From Balantidium ctenopharyngodoni (Eukaryota > Ciliophora > Litostomatea > Vestibuliferida > Balantidiidae): a DNA stretch of 20,966 nt. The stretch lies in the NCBI GenBank assembly GCA_036325645.1, contig JAWNBB010013571.1, positions 1 to 20,966 of the forward strand, read 5' to 3'. The notes beneath the pieces are model-generated. The model worked only from the letters and a program-made list of their open reading frames with translations. It ran no database searches and was not told where the DNA came from. Position numbers and translations under genes: made by a program. Within the stretch, counting starts at the first letter, position 1. Each line of letters begins with the position of its first letter. Shown one piece after another: positions 10,201-20,942 of this stretch.

Positions 10201-13200
10201 ATCGGGGTATATTCAGTAGTTGTCTTTGTTGTATATTTTAAACAGTATCACCAGACGGTTGTACAGTCATTCGTAGTATCAGTTCCCACCTCACATGATC
10301 TTGAGATCATTATCAACTGTTCATTTTAAAAACGCGTTCACTGCATCCACGTTCTTCTGTTCTTCAGGCGTGGCGTCATTGTAGAAGACAATCTCACTTT
10401 GTAAGTTTGGGAACTTTCCGTTTTTGTATTCTTTGAACCCGTAGCCGAGGAAGGTGGGCATATCGTATTTTTTAATTATTTTATTATAGCACATAATGCT
10501 CTCTGCAATATACCCGAGCTCGGCAAGACATTTGATTCTCATTACACGGCTTCGCATTGTGTAGTGGATGTTTTTGCAAACATCGCAAGCGATGTACTCG
10601 CTTCAGCAGAGCATTGGAAGGCACTGCTCGTAATCACCGTACGCGATAAGAGTGTCGACTTGAGATAATAGTGATATGCACAAGTCATTGGGCTTAACAT
10701 TATCACTTGTTTTGAAAATATTATTGTTTACGTTTATATCGTTTCATCTGTACGTACCGTATTTGTACATTAACTGCGGGGAAGGGATAACATTATTCAA
10801 CAGGTTAAAAGTTACCTCTCCAGCCATGAGTGCGCTTTCACGTTGGTTGTATCAATCATTATCATAGCAATACTTATTCATTTTATCAAGGATACATATC
10901 GCGTAGCACAAGCTTCTAATCCCGTATTTTTCCGTGGCGTTTGCCCCGATTGTGAATATATTTCTAAAGTCTTTAATTGAATATCATTTCTGAAACACCG
11001 TATCCAGAGCTTCGTTGAAGTACACTTCCGCGTTCTTGATATCGTTAATACTGTACATTATTAAAGACATTTCATACAGTATTTGAATGAGTCAGTAGTT
11101 CTCTTGTCGCTTCTTCAGCACCTGAATGCAGGATTTATACGACGATAACATATTCGATGTGAAATGCGGCAAAGCCTTCTCAATCGCAGTTACTTCCTTG
11201 TGATGAATGCTATAATTATAACTATACTTTTTCATTGTCATCAACTGTATTTGATAATCTTCATATTTTTTCCTGCATGTGTTTACTTCTTTCATTGCGT
11301 TGTTCGAGTCATTTCAGTAACTGTTATATCAGTTCTCGCTTTTTTCCTTATCACCGAACAACATGTCACTGATAGATTTATATATGAAATGTTCCTTCGA
11401 TAGAACAGAGTAATCTCTATCAAATTCTCATTGTTCAATGGGTATTTCCCCGGTTATTCATTGTCGTCGGTTATTTTTCTTCCGCGAATTTTTCCAGTTT
11501 TCATAAAGTTCTTTCCTGTGGTTTATCTCGGTTTGTTTCGCTTGCGTGTTAGTATAAGCGCGTTCGTAAATATGTTTCTGTGCCTCGATTAAAAATGTGA
11601 GGGTGAACTCAGCGAATAATTCATTGGTGACGACATTGAATTTCTGGATTCAGTCGGCGAGGATGCTCCACTTTTGTTTGGTGTAGTTGACTTGAATAAC
11701 GAAACAAATGAATTCGATATAAATATCCAGGTTAAGCTTGTGTTCGTATTCTTGAGTGAGTTTCTCCTCGTCGATTTTTGTAAACGTTTGAATAGAAGAC
11801 TTGTTTCAAACTGGGAACGAACTCGGCTTAGCGTTGTATTGTGTGTTGGTGATTCTTGTTTTTCACTGTGTAAGGCGAGTGTCATAATCCAACTCAGTGA
11901 AATTGTTTCATCCGGATTTGACTTTGCTTCACCGGTTCAAAGCGACCTCAGCGATGATGTTGAAATATAACCAGATATTATTTACAGTGGGAATGCTGTC
12001 GTGATCAGTGGGATTCGTGTTGAATTTCTCGATGCAGCAGTCGTAGGGTGTGAGCATATCGTATAGGATCATGTTATAAGTAAATGATAAAAGAATATCG
12101 AAACTGGTATAATTTTCAACGTCGTTCATACATAGCGAACTCAGCGCGAGCTTCTCAAGAATCGCGTTCATTTTTGAAAATCTCACCGCATAGTTCCTTT
12201 CGATATTCATATCAAACGGATCTGTCGCCTGATTTAAATCAACAACATCACCTTTGTTTTTATCTTTCCCGGGTGGCTTTTTAGCCGGTGCCGCTGTTTT
12301 AGCGTCTTTCCCGGGTTGTTTTTTATTATCTTTAACATCTTTCGGTTCCTCAATTTCCTCCTTTTGAACAGGGATTTCCTTTTTCACGAATCATCCATTC
12401 CTGACCTCGAGTCACTGTAAATCATCTTCCGCTTTGAGTAAACCCGGGTTGAAACGGTCGATTTTTTTAAGGTCACAAAGTTTATAATTAAAGAAATTGT
12501 TATAGTCGTAATTATACAAAGACTGGTGATTCATGGGCACCGTCGTAAGGAAATCAATGTAAAGTATATTCGCTTTCTTGTACAGTAAATCCGCGATCCA
12601 GTACAATTTATCTTTAATCGTTCAAATATCGTTTTCACTCAGCGTATCATACGGGGAGAGAATCTCTTTTTCAACAATGCATCCAAAGAACTTCTCCTCG
12701 ATTTGATTACCCATTTTATCCAAATCGATTTCACTGTTTACTTCATCATGGGGCATCTCCTCTTTGATTGTGTTTCAGTAGTCGCTGATGCGAACCTTCA
12801 TTTTATAAATGATATCCCCGTTCAAAAATTGTAATTTCTGATTGAAAATTCATTGCACGAAACCAATGTCGTTCTCTTGAATCGGGATATCATCAACGAA
12901 TTTCATTATTTCAGGGAACACTGCAAAGGGACTGTCTTTGCTTTGGGCGCCTCCGGCGCCCCCGCCCTTTTTAGGATCGGCAGAGACCATGTTGTAAATG
13001 CTGAGATTCTGATTGGTTATCATTGACATGTAGTTTGAGATTACTCATTGAAGGAGTTTGATGATGTATTTATAGAAGTTATCTTTATCCTTTGCGGTTG
13101 CGATATACTTCTGAACGAATTTAATCCCTTCTGCTTTGTAACTATCGTACACTTCGATCAGGTCGGTGATGTCGCGTTTGCGGGCTTCGATTTCACTTTG

Positions 13201-16200
13201 TATTTCCGGGTAAAGGGCGATGTTCATTGTACTCGGTAGGTCTTCTCATATTTTAATATACGATGTTCATTTCGTTCGGACGATGTCGTTGTATTCACCA
13301 CAGGCATAGATGTATTCATCGATTTCAACGCACTCTCTTTCAATATCCTTCAAACATGTTTCCGTTATTTCATTGTACTTTCCTTCACCTGATCCATCGG
13401 CGACTTCTCCTTCTTGAGCTTTCGGGTCTTTCGGGGTTATCTTCGTCCCTCCCGGAGTTTTCGGTGTTTTCCCTTTTCCACCTTCCTTAGCAGTGTCTTT
13501 CTTCTTCACCTTGGGATCTTCTTCGATTTTCTGAAGGTATTTATATATGAACGGATAGTACTTCCTCTTGTTGATTCCTAGTTCAAACAAAAGGTTTTTC
13601 TTAATGATATCGCTTTCATTAATCGAATTACTTCAAATGAACACGTTATACGATATCAATGAGCTCACCTTCCGAAGCGTCAGATCCCAGAGTTCATTCG
13701 GTATTATATTTGCACCTCAACTCATCTTCATATACACCGTGAGTAACTCCTTGTAAATATTTTTACTTTTCAAAAACGGAATACTTGTGTTGTATACCTC
13801 ACATAAAAACATTTTAATCAACTGATAATTCCTGATGTATATCGCGATTTCCAAGCCAAGTGAGAGAACGTTGATGTTCTTTAAAATATTCTTTTGTTTC
13901 GGGTACACATTTGTCCCGGTATCAACGCGGTGTTCGTCCGGTTTTAAATACGCGACGCTTTTCGCGAAATAATAAAAACAATACGCAATGCCTTCCAATT
14001 CGAACAAGGACGTTCGATTGACGTAATCATACCTTAGTTTATAGAAGAGGACACTGTTTAATTTGTTGTCGAGGTTCTTGTCTCTTAGTTCAGTGCGCTC
14101 TGTGAAATAGTTAAACACAACCTTTGATTTGTCCTTGCATATCGCGTAATGTTTGTACTCAAACGCAATTTTCGCGACATGATATGAAATATAAAACAAG
14201 GGCAGAGGAAAGTAAAGTTCGACCTCTTTCGATGTTTTTCCGATTTGGTTTACAATGATGTTTTCATTATCGTAACCGGCGTAAGCAAAGATATATTTTT
14301 CGTTTTTCCTTAAATCCGGAACGGTCAGGTGCTCGATGATAGGGATTATTTCACCCGTGTTTTTAAGGGATTTGTTATTGAGTTGCACGCAATTCGCTCC
14401 GGTTGATATTTGACCGTATAGCGCGACACGGTTGATATGATGGTAGATTTTATCGAACTGGTAATTTTTAATCTTTATTAATGGGAAGATAAAAGAACAT
14501 GTCTTCGCGGTTTTTCCAATTCAAATTGGTTCTGGGATTGTATCAACAGGGTTAATCATTATAGGTTTATTAAGTAAATTGTACGGGTAGTACGTGTATG
14601 CCGTGGTGTTCGTATTTTGGTTATACTGTTCAAGGGATTTGATGAAGAAGAAATACTCTTTGTAATATTCAACACGGGTTTCTTCTTCGGTAAATGCTCT
14701 CGCGATGCTCGCGGAAGATAATCGCAGTAAATAGATCTGGTCTTGTTTATTGAATGGGCGCATCATTGCTAACGTCGCCTGATAAATAGAGTTCAAATAG
14801 GGGTTTTTCCCGATTTCAAAGTTCATCATTTTTTCGCTTTTTGATAAAATCGGTTTGTCCGGTTCCAATTTCCCGGCGTCTTGTCACGAATGCTTTAAAA
14901 ACTCAAGATTCGTTTTCACCTGTTTCGCGGATTCCCCTTTGATCAAATCCAATTTCTTTAACGTCCTTTGCGCTACTTTCGGCTTTGTCGACGCTATTGA
15001 CATCCCGCTACTATTTAACACAGCATTATTATTATTATTATTATCATCAATCGATTTCTTTTTATTTAGTGAGTGCGGAAGATTCGTGTCACTAAAGTCA
15101 TATTTACTTCATATATCATCCCCGCTTTTGATGTACATCCGATATAATTTCATATACAAATCCACGTAAATGCAGTTCAATGTATTTTCATACTCGGTGA
15201 TAACATAATTAATTTTAATTCCATTCACGTTTTTTGCATTACTGTTAAAGTAATCTTTTCCGTTATACAAGACTAAACCTTCGCTACTCAGCTTCTCTTT
15301 GTAAGTGTTCTCAAGGTAATTTATTTCGAAGTCTTCTTCTTTTGTCTCTTCTTCTTCCTTTTTTTTCTTTGCGTTGCTTAACTTCATCGTCTCGTTGTTA
15401 CCTTTTGATTGTTCTTTAATAGCGTTCTTATAGTTGACTCGTCGCTTTCAATTGAGATCCTTGACATAGGCATCGTACTTTGTGTTGATATCATCAGTTA
15501 AGTTTACGATTTTGTTGTTATCGCATGTAAAGGAAGAGAACGTGTGTTTATTTTGAGAGTTATTTCAACCGTAAATGTTCTCGTTTTCTTTGGAAAGTTC
15601 GATGAAGTTGAGTGTTTCTTTGAGAACAACCACCCCAGTTGCGTTGTTGTTGGTGCGTTCACAGTAATCACCGAGACGACTCGCAATGTAGGAGTAGATT
15701 AACACATCTTTGTTTTCTCACTGAGTGAGAACGTTGTGTAAGCAGTATAAAGTATTAAAAATGTTGTTTTGAAGCTCCGTGATTTTCCCGAAGATCTCGT
15801 TTCTCTTGTTCTCTTCGAGTTCTTTTTCAACGATAAAAAAGTAATCGATACGAAATAGAAGTTCTTTTAGGTACTTCTTCCATAAAAGTATGCAAATATC
15901 GTACAAGAAATTCGATTGCCCCTTTAGGAAATATTCGCCGATCTCGCCTTGGATTGAATTATATCACCATGTCGCAAGGAGATCGATTTTATCGAATGGA
16001 TAGTTCAGGCATCAGAACTTCTCGGGAGTCGTATTATTTTGATTGCTTAAATCAGCGTTCTTATCGGTCTTCTCCGGTTTTCCTTTCGTATCGACTACAG
16101 CGTCTTTCAGATTAACATAAGCGTTTTCCAATTCATATCAATTTCTTAATATTTCACTTTCCCTTTCGATGATGTAGAAATATTTATCCGTTTTAAAACA

Positions 16201-18099
16201 CATATTGATGTAGTTGTGATTATAATTGTATTGAATATATCCTGGGTCTCTCGCCTTTCCTGGTATTGATAGTTCTGGTTCTATTTTCGTGTAGTTCATT
16301 TCGGGTTCTGTGTAGGGACAGTTGGAAATGAGAGGATAAATATCTGTAATCGCGTTCTCTTTCTCATAATCAGATTCAAGCGCAGTGCTATTTTTTTCAA
16401 CCACAATAAACGGAATTCACTTCGGATTCGATAAATTCGCAGTGAAATCGTTTTTGTTTTGATTACCGCTGTGATCGAATAACTCGTTCGGTTCATATCA
16501 ATTGTCTTTGAATGTTTTGATCGGAATTGCAATCGCCTTTTCGTTCGGTTTTAACTCCTTTTTTATCTTGACATCATTGGACATTACTATCCTTATATTA
16601 ACGATTGCGTTTTCAGGATTATGTGAGCGTCTGAGAAGCAAGTACACGAAATTGTGTTCGATTCCTTCGATTTTTTCATATGGGTTTTGAGTTTCCTCGA
16701 CAGGATCTTTACCGCCTTTCGCGTCTTTCTTTTTATTTTTATCGGGTGGAGCTCCCTTTTTGTTATCCTTCTCCTTGATTGGGTTTGCTTTTTCTACTTG
16801 CATTGTCATATATTTCCCTTCCTCGCGAAGGCGTTTTATTTCACGTTTGTAATTGTTGATGTTTAAATCAACGGCGATTTTTTCGTATTTATTTGGAATA
16901 TTCGCGTATTGAATACTACTCATTTGAATATCGACCTCGCTGATAAAAGGGGTTTCCACGTTTCGATATTTGATGCGGATATTGATACTGTCGATTAACT
17001 CGATAAACTCCTTCCACATTTTGCAGTCGTAACAACACTTCAACAGTTCGATATGAAGTTCAAGCGGCACGTTTTTCGAACTTTCCTTGTACATTTTATT
17101 CATATTTGTGTTCTTTGTCAACGTCTCCGCAAGGATCTCTTCATAGTTCTTCTCGTTTTTGATAATTTTCTGATTAAGTTCCAGATCACGTTTTTTCCTA
17201 TCGATGAACTCTAAAATCCCGTTCTTGATATTCGTAATATCACCTTTTAATAACTCGTAGATATACAGAACGGCTTGGTTTTTCCATGGAATGCTCGTGC
17301 TGTCGTGGTTGACAATGGAGTTAAACCAAGATAAATTTGATATTGAATTAATCGCGCAGATATTCTTTCCTCACTTCTCCTCCGGTGTGGCAAAGGTTTC
17401 ATCTCATTTCTTCTTCCATATATCGAAGGATCAAGCGCCGCTAAGTATTCCATATTTAAACTCGAAGTATTTTAAGTATTTAAAGTCCTCGATGAATATT
17501 GTTTTTATATAGTCAGGTAAAGGCCCTTGTTGTTCCTCGATTGCTTTTATATCGTTCGCTTTGGTTCAGCCTTGGTTGATAGTCTTATAGGCGGATTTAT
17601 ATGCTTTGAGGTCTTCGTATAAAAACGCGAGTTCGATATATAATTGAATGTGCCATTTGAGGTACTTGATGTCGTTCAAGACAACGTTGTTTTCAAACTG
17701 AGTGATAATCCAAAGGAGATATTTAGTACCGTGGATAGAGTATCTATACTTGCGCATGCGGTGAATGTAATCATGAAAGCAAAGAGAAATATTATAGATG
17801 ATGTAGTATAATTTTTCTCGGATGGTAGATGATAGCTTGGAAAGAACGTCACATTCTGTGATTATTTTATCGAAATAATTCTTAATGCAATCGACAGTGT
17901 CGGACTTACGAATATCCGGATCATGTTCTGTTTTTTTTTTCAGCTTTGCCTCAAGATTTGCTATTGTCGTGCTAAAGTTTTTCTCGATTTCAAGGAGATT
18001 ACTGAGCTCGTTTGATATTTTCGCGAGGTTGTCATATTTTTTCGACGGATCGTCGATTATTTCAGCCTTATCGATCATGTCGTTTTTTTTCTGTTTCAT
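7243..18099 (-). CDS. CFAP54: Gene 3: giant ciliary central-apparatus protein, probable CFAP54, 3618 aa
   Basis: One minus-strand frame runs from ATG at 18099 (in-frame TAA just upstream at 18103-18105) to TAA at 7243-7245. I checked 17 in-frame TGA codons that split it under the standard code, for example at 17566, 16498, 14521, 11929, 9481 and 7450; all segments between them share one frame. CFAP54 is a roughly 3000-residue scaffold of the C1d projection of the motile-cilium central pair, working with CFAP46, CFAP74 and CFAP221. The identification rests on residues 126-177, where KYLLWIITQFE, a spacer, IKYLKWHIQLY and a helical-pair segment follow the conserved N-terminal pattern of the family as I recall it, together with total length and all-helical, TPR-like character. 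Lys/Pro/Gly-rich linkers recur at about residues 437-472, 1524-1567, 1905-1954, 2777-2820 and 3000-3030. The related giant CFAP46 is the main alternative. Tiny introns of a multiple of three were not excluded. Confidence 0.72.
15025..15044. repeat. ATT trinucleotide tract encoding poly-Asn inside gene 3
   Basis: Six to seven ATT units on the plus strand read as consecutive AAT (Asn) codons on the minus strand, near residue 1020 of the giant protein. The tract lies in a low-complexity linker after an acidic/lysine-rich segment. Its length could vary between copies of the chromosome or through polymerase slippage. Confidence 0.7.
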
Positions 18100-19356
18100 T
18101 TTTTAATATTAATAATTTTCTTTATTTGAAGATTTAAATTTTGTGTGGAATATTATATTTGATGGTAGTATTATGCGAATGAGATGTCTTTGGTTTTTGA
18201 GGTAAATGAGTATTGCTCAATCGAGTGAATAGAGGGGAGATGAAGTATTTTATAAGAGAGAGAGAGAGAAAATGGAAAACTCAACTGGAAAACAGTGGAG
18301 GATGGGTTTGACATGCAAAGAATTTGGGGATGGTATGAAGCAGAATAATGGTATTATATCTATGGATTCGTTGATAAATAAATTGTAATTTCCGAATGAA
18401 TGATGATGAACTTGGTATAATGAAGTAGATTTGTTTGACATTTGAAAAGATGTAATGACATACCGAAAGAATATGTTCAATAATTAAAAGAAGAAGAATT
18501 AATATCATCAGAAGAAAATAGATTTAAAAAGATAAAGGGTCATAGTGTTTACCTTGTTCGACTATGGTTTAGCCACAATATATCACAATCGGTTTTAATA
18601 AATTTTGTTCTTTTTATTTTTTCAAATGATATTTTGCATGTCGTTCGAAATGTATTCTTTCTTTGTGTTTTATCTCTTCTTAATTCTCCGCTTTAAATAA
18701 GAGCCATTTGTATAAGCAAACATTTGCCAAGTTGTCCTTTTTCCCACAGTAGTATCATTTAATTTTTTGGAAGAATCATTTAAAATGAATCGATCAACCG
18801 CAATTCCAAGAAGTGTATTTCACCTTTTTTTGATTTTTATCTCCTAATTCATTTATACTTTGGGATTATTGTAATCTTCTTCCTTCTTCATTCTTTCCTA
18901 GATCACCATTGATTCCCTTTTTCCCTAAATTATCTTAAATCAGTTTTTGTTCCTGATATCCAGCTTGTTTATTTCCCTGATGGCCATGAAGTTTTAGACA
19001 TCCATTTTTTAAGTATTGATTTGATTATCTTATCTTATTTACCCTCTTTCACTTAACGTTTACCCAAATCCTCCCAATTGACTTATTATTAAAGTATTTC
19101 ACTAATAAGGATTATTAATATAACGGATATTATAATTCCACCTTTTCTATTAACTTTTTAATTTACTTCAGTTCACCTTTTTAACTACTTCTAACACCCA
19201 TCTTTAAACCTTTACCACTAGACAATAAGATGATTAAAGTTAAATGTAACAATTTTTAAAAGTTAAACAAGGTAGCTATTTACATAGGATTACTATGCCT
19301 ATGATATTAAATATTCACATTACAATTATTCTTATTACACTTCTACTAGAAACCCG
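18100..19356. other. 1.26 kb spacer between gene 3 start and gene 4 end
   Basis: This should hold the promoter of gene 3 and the 3' untranslated region of gene 4. On the plus strand it is purine-rich with G over C from 18110 to about 18560, then changes to T-rich with C over G up to gene 4. The switch may mark the border between the two transcription units. A GA dinucleotide run lies at about 18256-18269. A plus-strand frame starting at 18272 reads plausibly for 38 codons before TAA, but I do not accept it as a gene. Confidence 0.6.
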
Positions 19357-20826
19357 CTATATTTTCTTGACCTCACCGCCGTTGGGCCTTCCAGTCTTCC
19401 CTCTTTTCATTTCACTCATCACATATTTCTCACACTCCACTGCTTTACTCGGATCGTTCACGTAGAACTCAGCATCTCAATTCAAACTGTCTTTATTCTT
19501 TCCATTACCTTTTGCTTCTCTTGCGATGACATAATTAGATATCGCATATTGAAGTATCTTCCTCAACACTAAAAGACTGAAGCAAATCAACGAAAACATA
19601 AAAACAGAAAATTTTAACTTTTTCTACAACAACACTTACGATAATCAAGCAGTAAATGAGGACATTACTTTGCATTGTTCAGCATATCAAATTATCGCTT
19701 TCAATGAACATCGCGTACCTCTCAAACCGATTCTGCCTTCCCACTATTATCAAATCTTTCTTTTCCAAATACTTAATGTACTTCTCAACATCACTTTCCA
19801 CATACGCCTTGTTAATCCCATTCATGTTAAAGCAGCTGAATTTCAACTTATCGTGGTACACCGCAAATTCAAACGTTATTCACTTGATTATTTCACTGTT
19901 AAAGGAGCTTATTCGGAAAATGATGAAATCTTTCACCCAATCGAACATGATTTCAAAGGCGATGATAAAGAAAACACGGTAAGAATAGTCAATGATATTA
20001 ATTGAATTCACTTTGTTATCTTGCACATTCTGGAAGATGACTAAAACTAATATTAAAAAATTAAGGAATCTATCGTTAATATCTGATGTTCACGTTCCGA
20101 GAATATTTTTCTTTTTGATCGGTTTCCCGCATTTCTTCAGCTCGATATAGTTGATTTTGAATCATCATGGATAAAGCGCGTTTGATGAATCGTTTAAAGA
20201 AATGGAAATTGATATCATATAGCACCAAACTGCCACGATGTTTCAGGTCAAAGTACAAAGGAGAAGTGCGAATGATATGAGTTGTTGCCTTCGTTTCTTA
20301 TTTGATCATATGGTTCATAGTTGGATTTCGTAATCTTTATGACAACGATTTCATAAAATTGTGATGAATTCGATTATTTTTCATAAAGCGAATATCTTTA
20401 TTCCGCGGAGACTTCGGAGTTTGTGCTGGATGTAGAATAAAGGATATGTCGTGTTGAGGTACTTCTTTAAGTATAAACCGAAGAGAAATCAGGTGATTTT
20501 TCATAGATTTCACTGGTATTTTAGCTTGTTAACATAGGAAAATCTGAAGATGAGTTGAAGCGTCATCAGGAGTGTGTTGATTGGAAGGAGAATTAAATTT
20601 GAAATTATGGCGTTAATTAATAACGATGATGTAATGAAGATTAACTATATGCATTTTTAGGAGTTATAAGGAGAATGCTTACGTTTTCTAAGTATTTCGG
20701 TATTTTGTACAGTTTTGTGTAGTTTAGAATTTGATCGGATTGTTCAAGTTTTTCGGTTTGTGATGTATTGTCTTTGGTGGAGGAAATTGAGAAATCAGAG
20801 AAAAAATCGATGAGAGTTGACTTCAT
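19357..20826 (-). CDS. TAPT1: Gene 4: TAPT1 (DUF747) family multi-pass membrane protein, 471 aa, three exons
   Basis: Exons are 20826-20683, 20644-19640 and 19623-19357 (TAG stop), joined by 38-nt and 16-nt introns. Many UGA codons serve as Trp, including a UGA pair at residues 208-209. The protein follows the TAPT1 family pattern in order: YLENLIF and a membrane segment ending near LLPIN (46-72); a LRSLRGIKIFALWKIIEF block (124-141) where the family has its IRGQS-IKLYVIFN-LE motif; SLNDSSNAL (197-205), INYIELKK (212-219), KKKNILGTWTSDINDRF (225-241) matching the SNNFVEIK / NLFQ-ADI-ERF signature; FEIMFDWVKDFII (278-290) matching the SE-VDW-KH-FI motif; and a last membrane segment after KKLKF (384-404). 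Relatives act at the ER/secretory membrane and have been linked to cilia in animals. Human TAPT1 is longer (about 570 aa). The start codon is only 100 bp from the telomere. Confidence 0.85.
19624..19639 (-). other. 16-nt GT-AG intron in the TAPT1-family gene
   Basis: On the minus strand the donor GTAAGT directly follows codon ATC (residue 383) and the intron ends at GTTGTAG, 16 nt in all and phase 0. Without its removal the frame runs out of conserved sequence and meets TAA about 40 codons later. With it removed, exon 3 reads KKLKFSVFMFSLICF, matching the family's final RRIGF-type membrane segment, and continues to a hydrophilic tail with a TAG stop. Confidence 0.8.
20645..20682 (-). other. 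38-nt GT-AG intron in the TAPT1-family gene
   Basis: The donor GTAAGC follows codon AAC (residue 48). The acceptor ends in GCATATAG at 20645. Splicing joins KIPKYLEN to LIFITSSLL in phase 0, which reproduces the family's conserved entry into the first membrane segment. Unspliced reading reaches TAA 13 codons after the donor. A TATAAC lies inside as a possible branch site. Confidence 0.75.
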
Positions 20827-20925
20827 TAATTGATTGTATATTCTTATATATGATATATTATATAAAATATCTCTCTCTTTAAGACAATGGCTTTGTTATG
20901 AACGTTTTAGATTGTATTAAAATAT
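20827..20925. promoter_or_regulatory. Ultra-short 5' flank of gene 4 next to the right telomere
   Basis: Only 99 bp separate the gene 4 start codon from the telomeric repeat, so the promoter and 5' untranslated region must fit here. On the coding strand there are several TATA-like stretches, the nearest being TATATAAG at about 20850-20843, some 20 nt before ATG, and a GA-repeat at about 20880-20871. Which of these, if any, is used cannot be told from the sequence. Confidence 0.4.
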
Positions 20926-20942
20926 GGGGATTGGGGATTGGG
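20926..20942. repeat. Right telomere, G-rich strand ATTGGGG
   Basis: GGGGATTGGGGATTGGG is the expected 3' G-rich telomere of the plus strand, the reverse complement of the left-end unit. It begins directly after unique sequence at 20925. Only about two and a half units are present before the sequence reverses. Confidence 0.9.

Noticed and set aside
666-18099. Under the standard code the window appears to hold dozens of short genes of 60-220 codons on both strands.
   Set aside because: The minus-strand fragments between 7243 and 18099 all share one frame and are separated by TGA; the same holds for genes 1 and 2. Reading UGA as Trp merges them into a few long genes with recognisable family patterns.
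7243-18099. CFAP46 rather than CFAP54 for the giant protein.
   Set aside because: CFAP46 is also a giant TPR-like C1d protein, so it is not excluded. The KYLLW...YLKWHIQLY pattern at residues 126-177 fits the CFAP54 N terminus better as I recall it, and the length is closer to CFAP54.
18206-18550. Plus-strand frame reading MENSTGKQW... from 18272 with good-looking neighbours on both sides of TAA/TAG codons, and a possible GT-AG intron near 18203-18235.
   Set aside because: It needs several UAA/UAG codons to be sense, which no long gene here allows. The stretch is purine-rich and lies in the expected promoter of gene 3. Antisense hydrophobic frames at 18250-18508 are its shadows.
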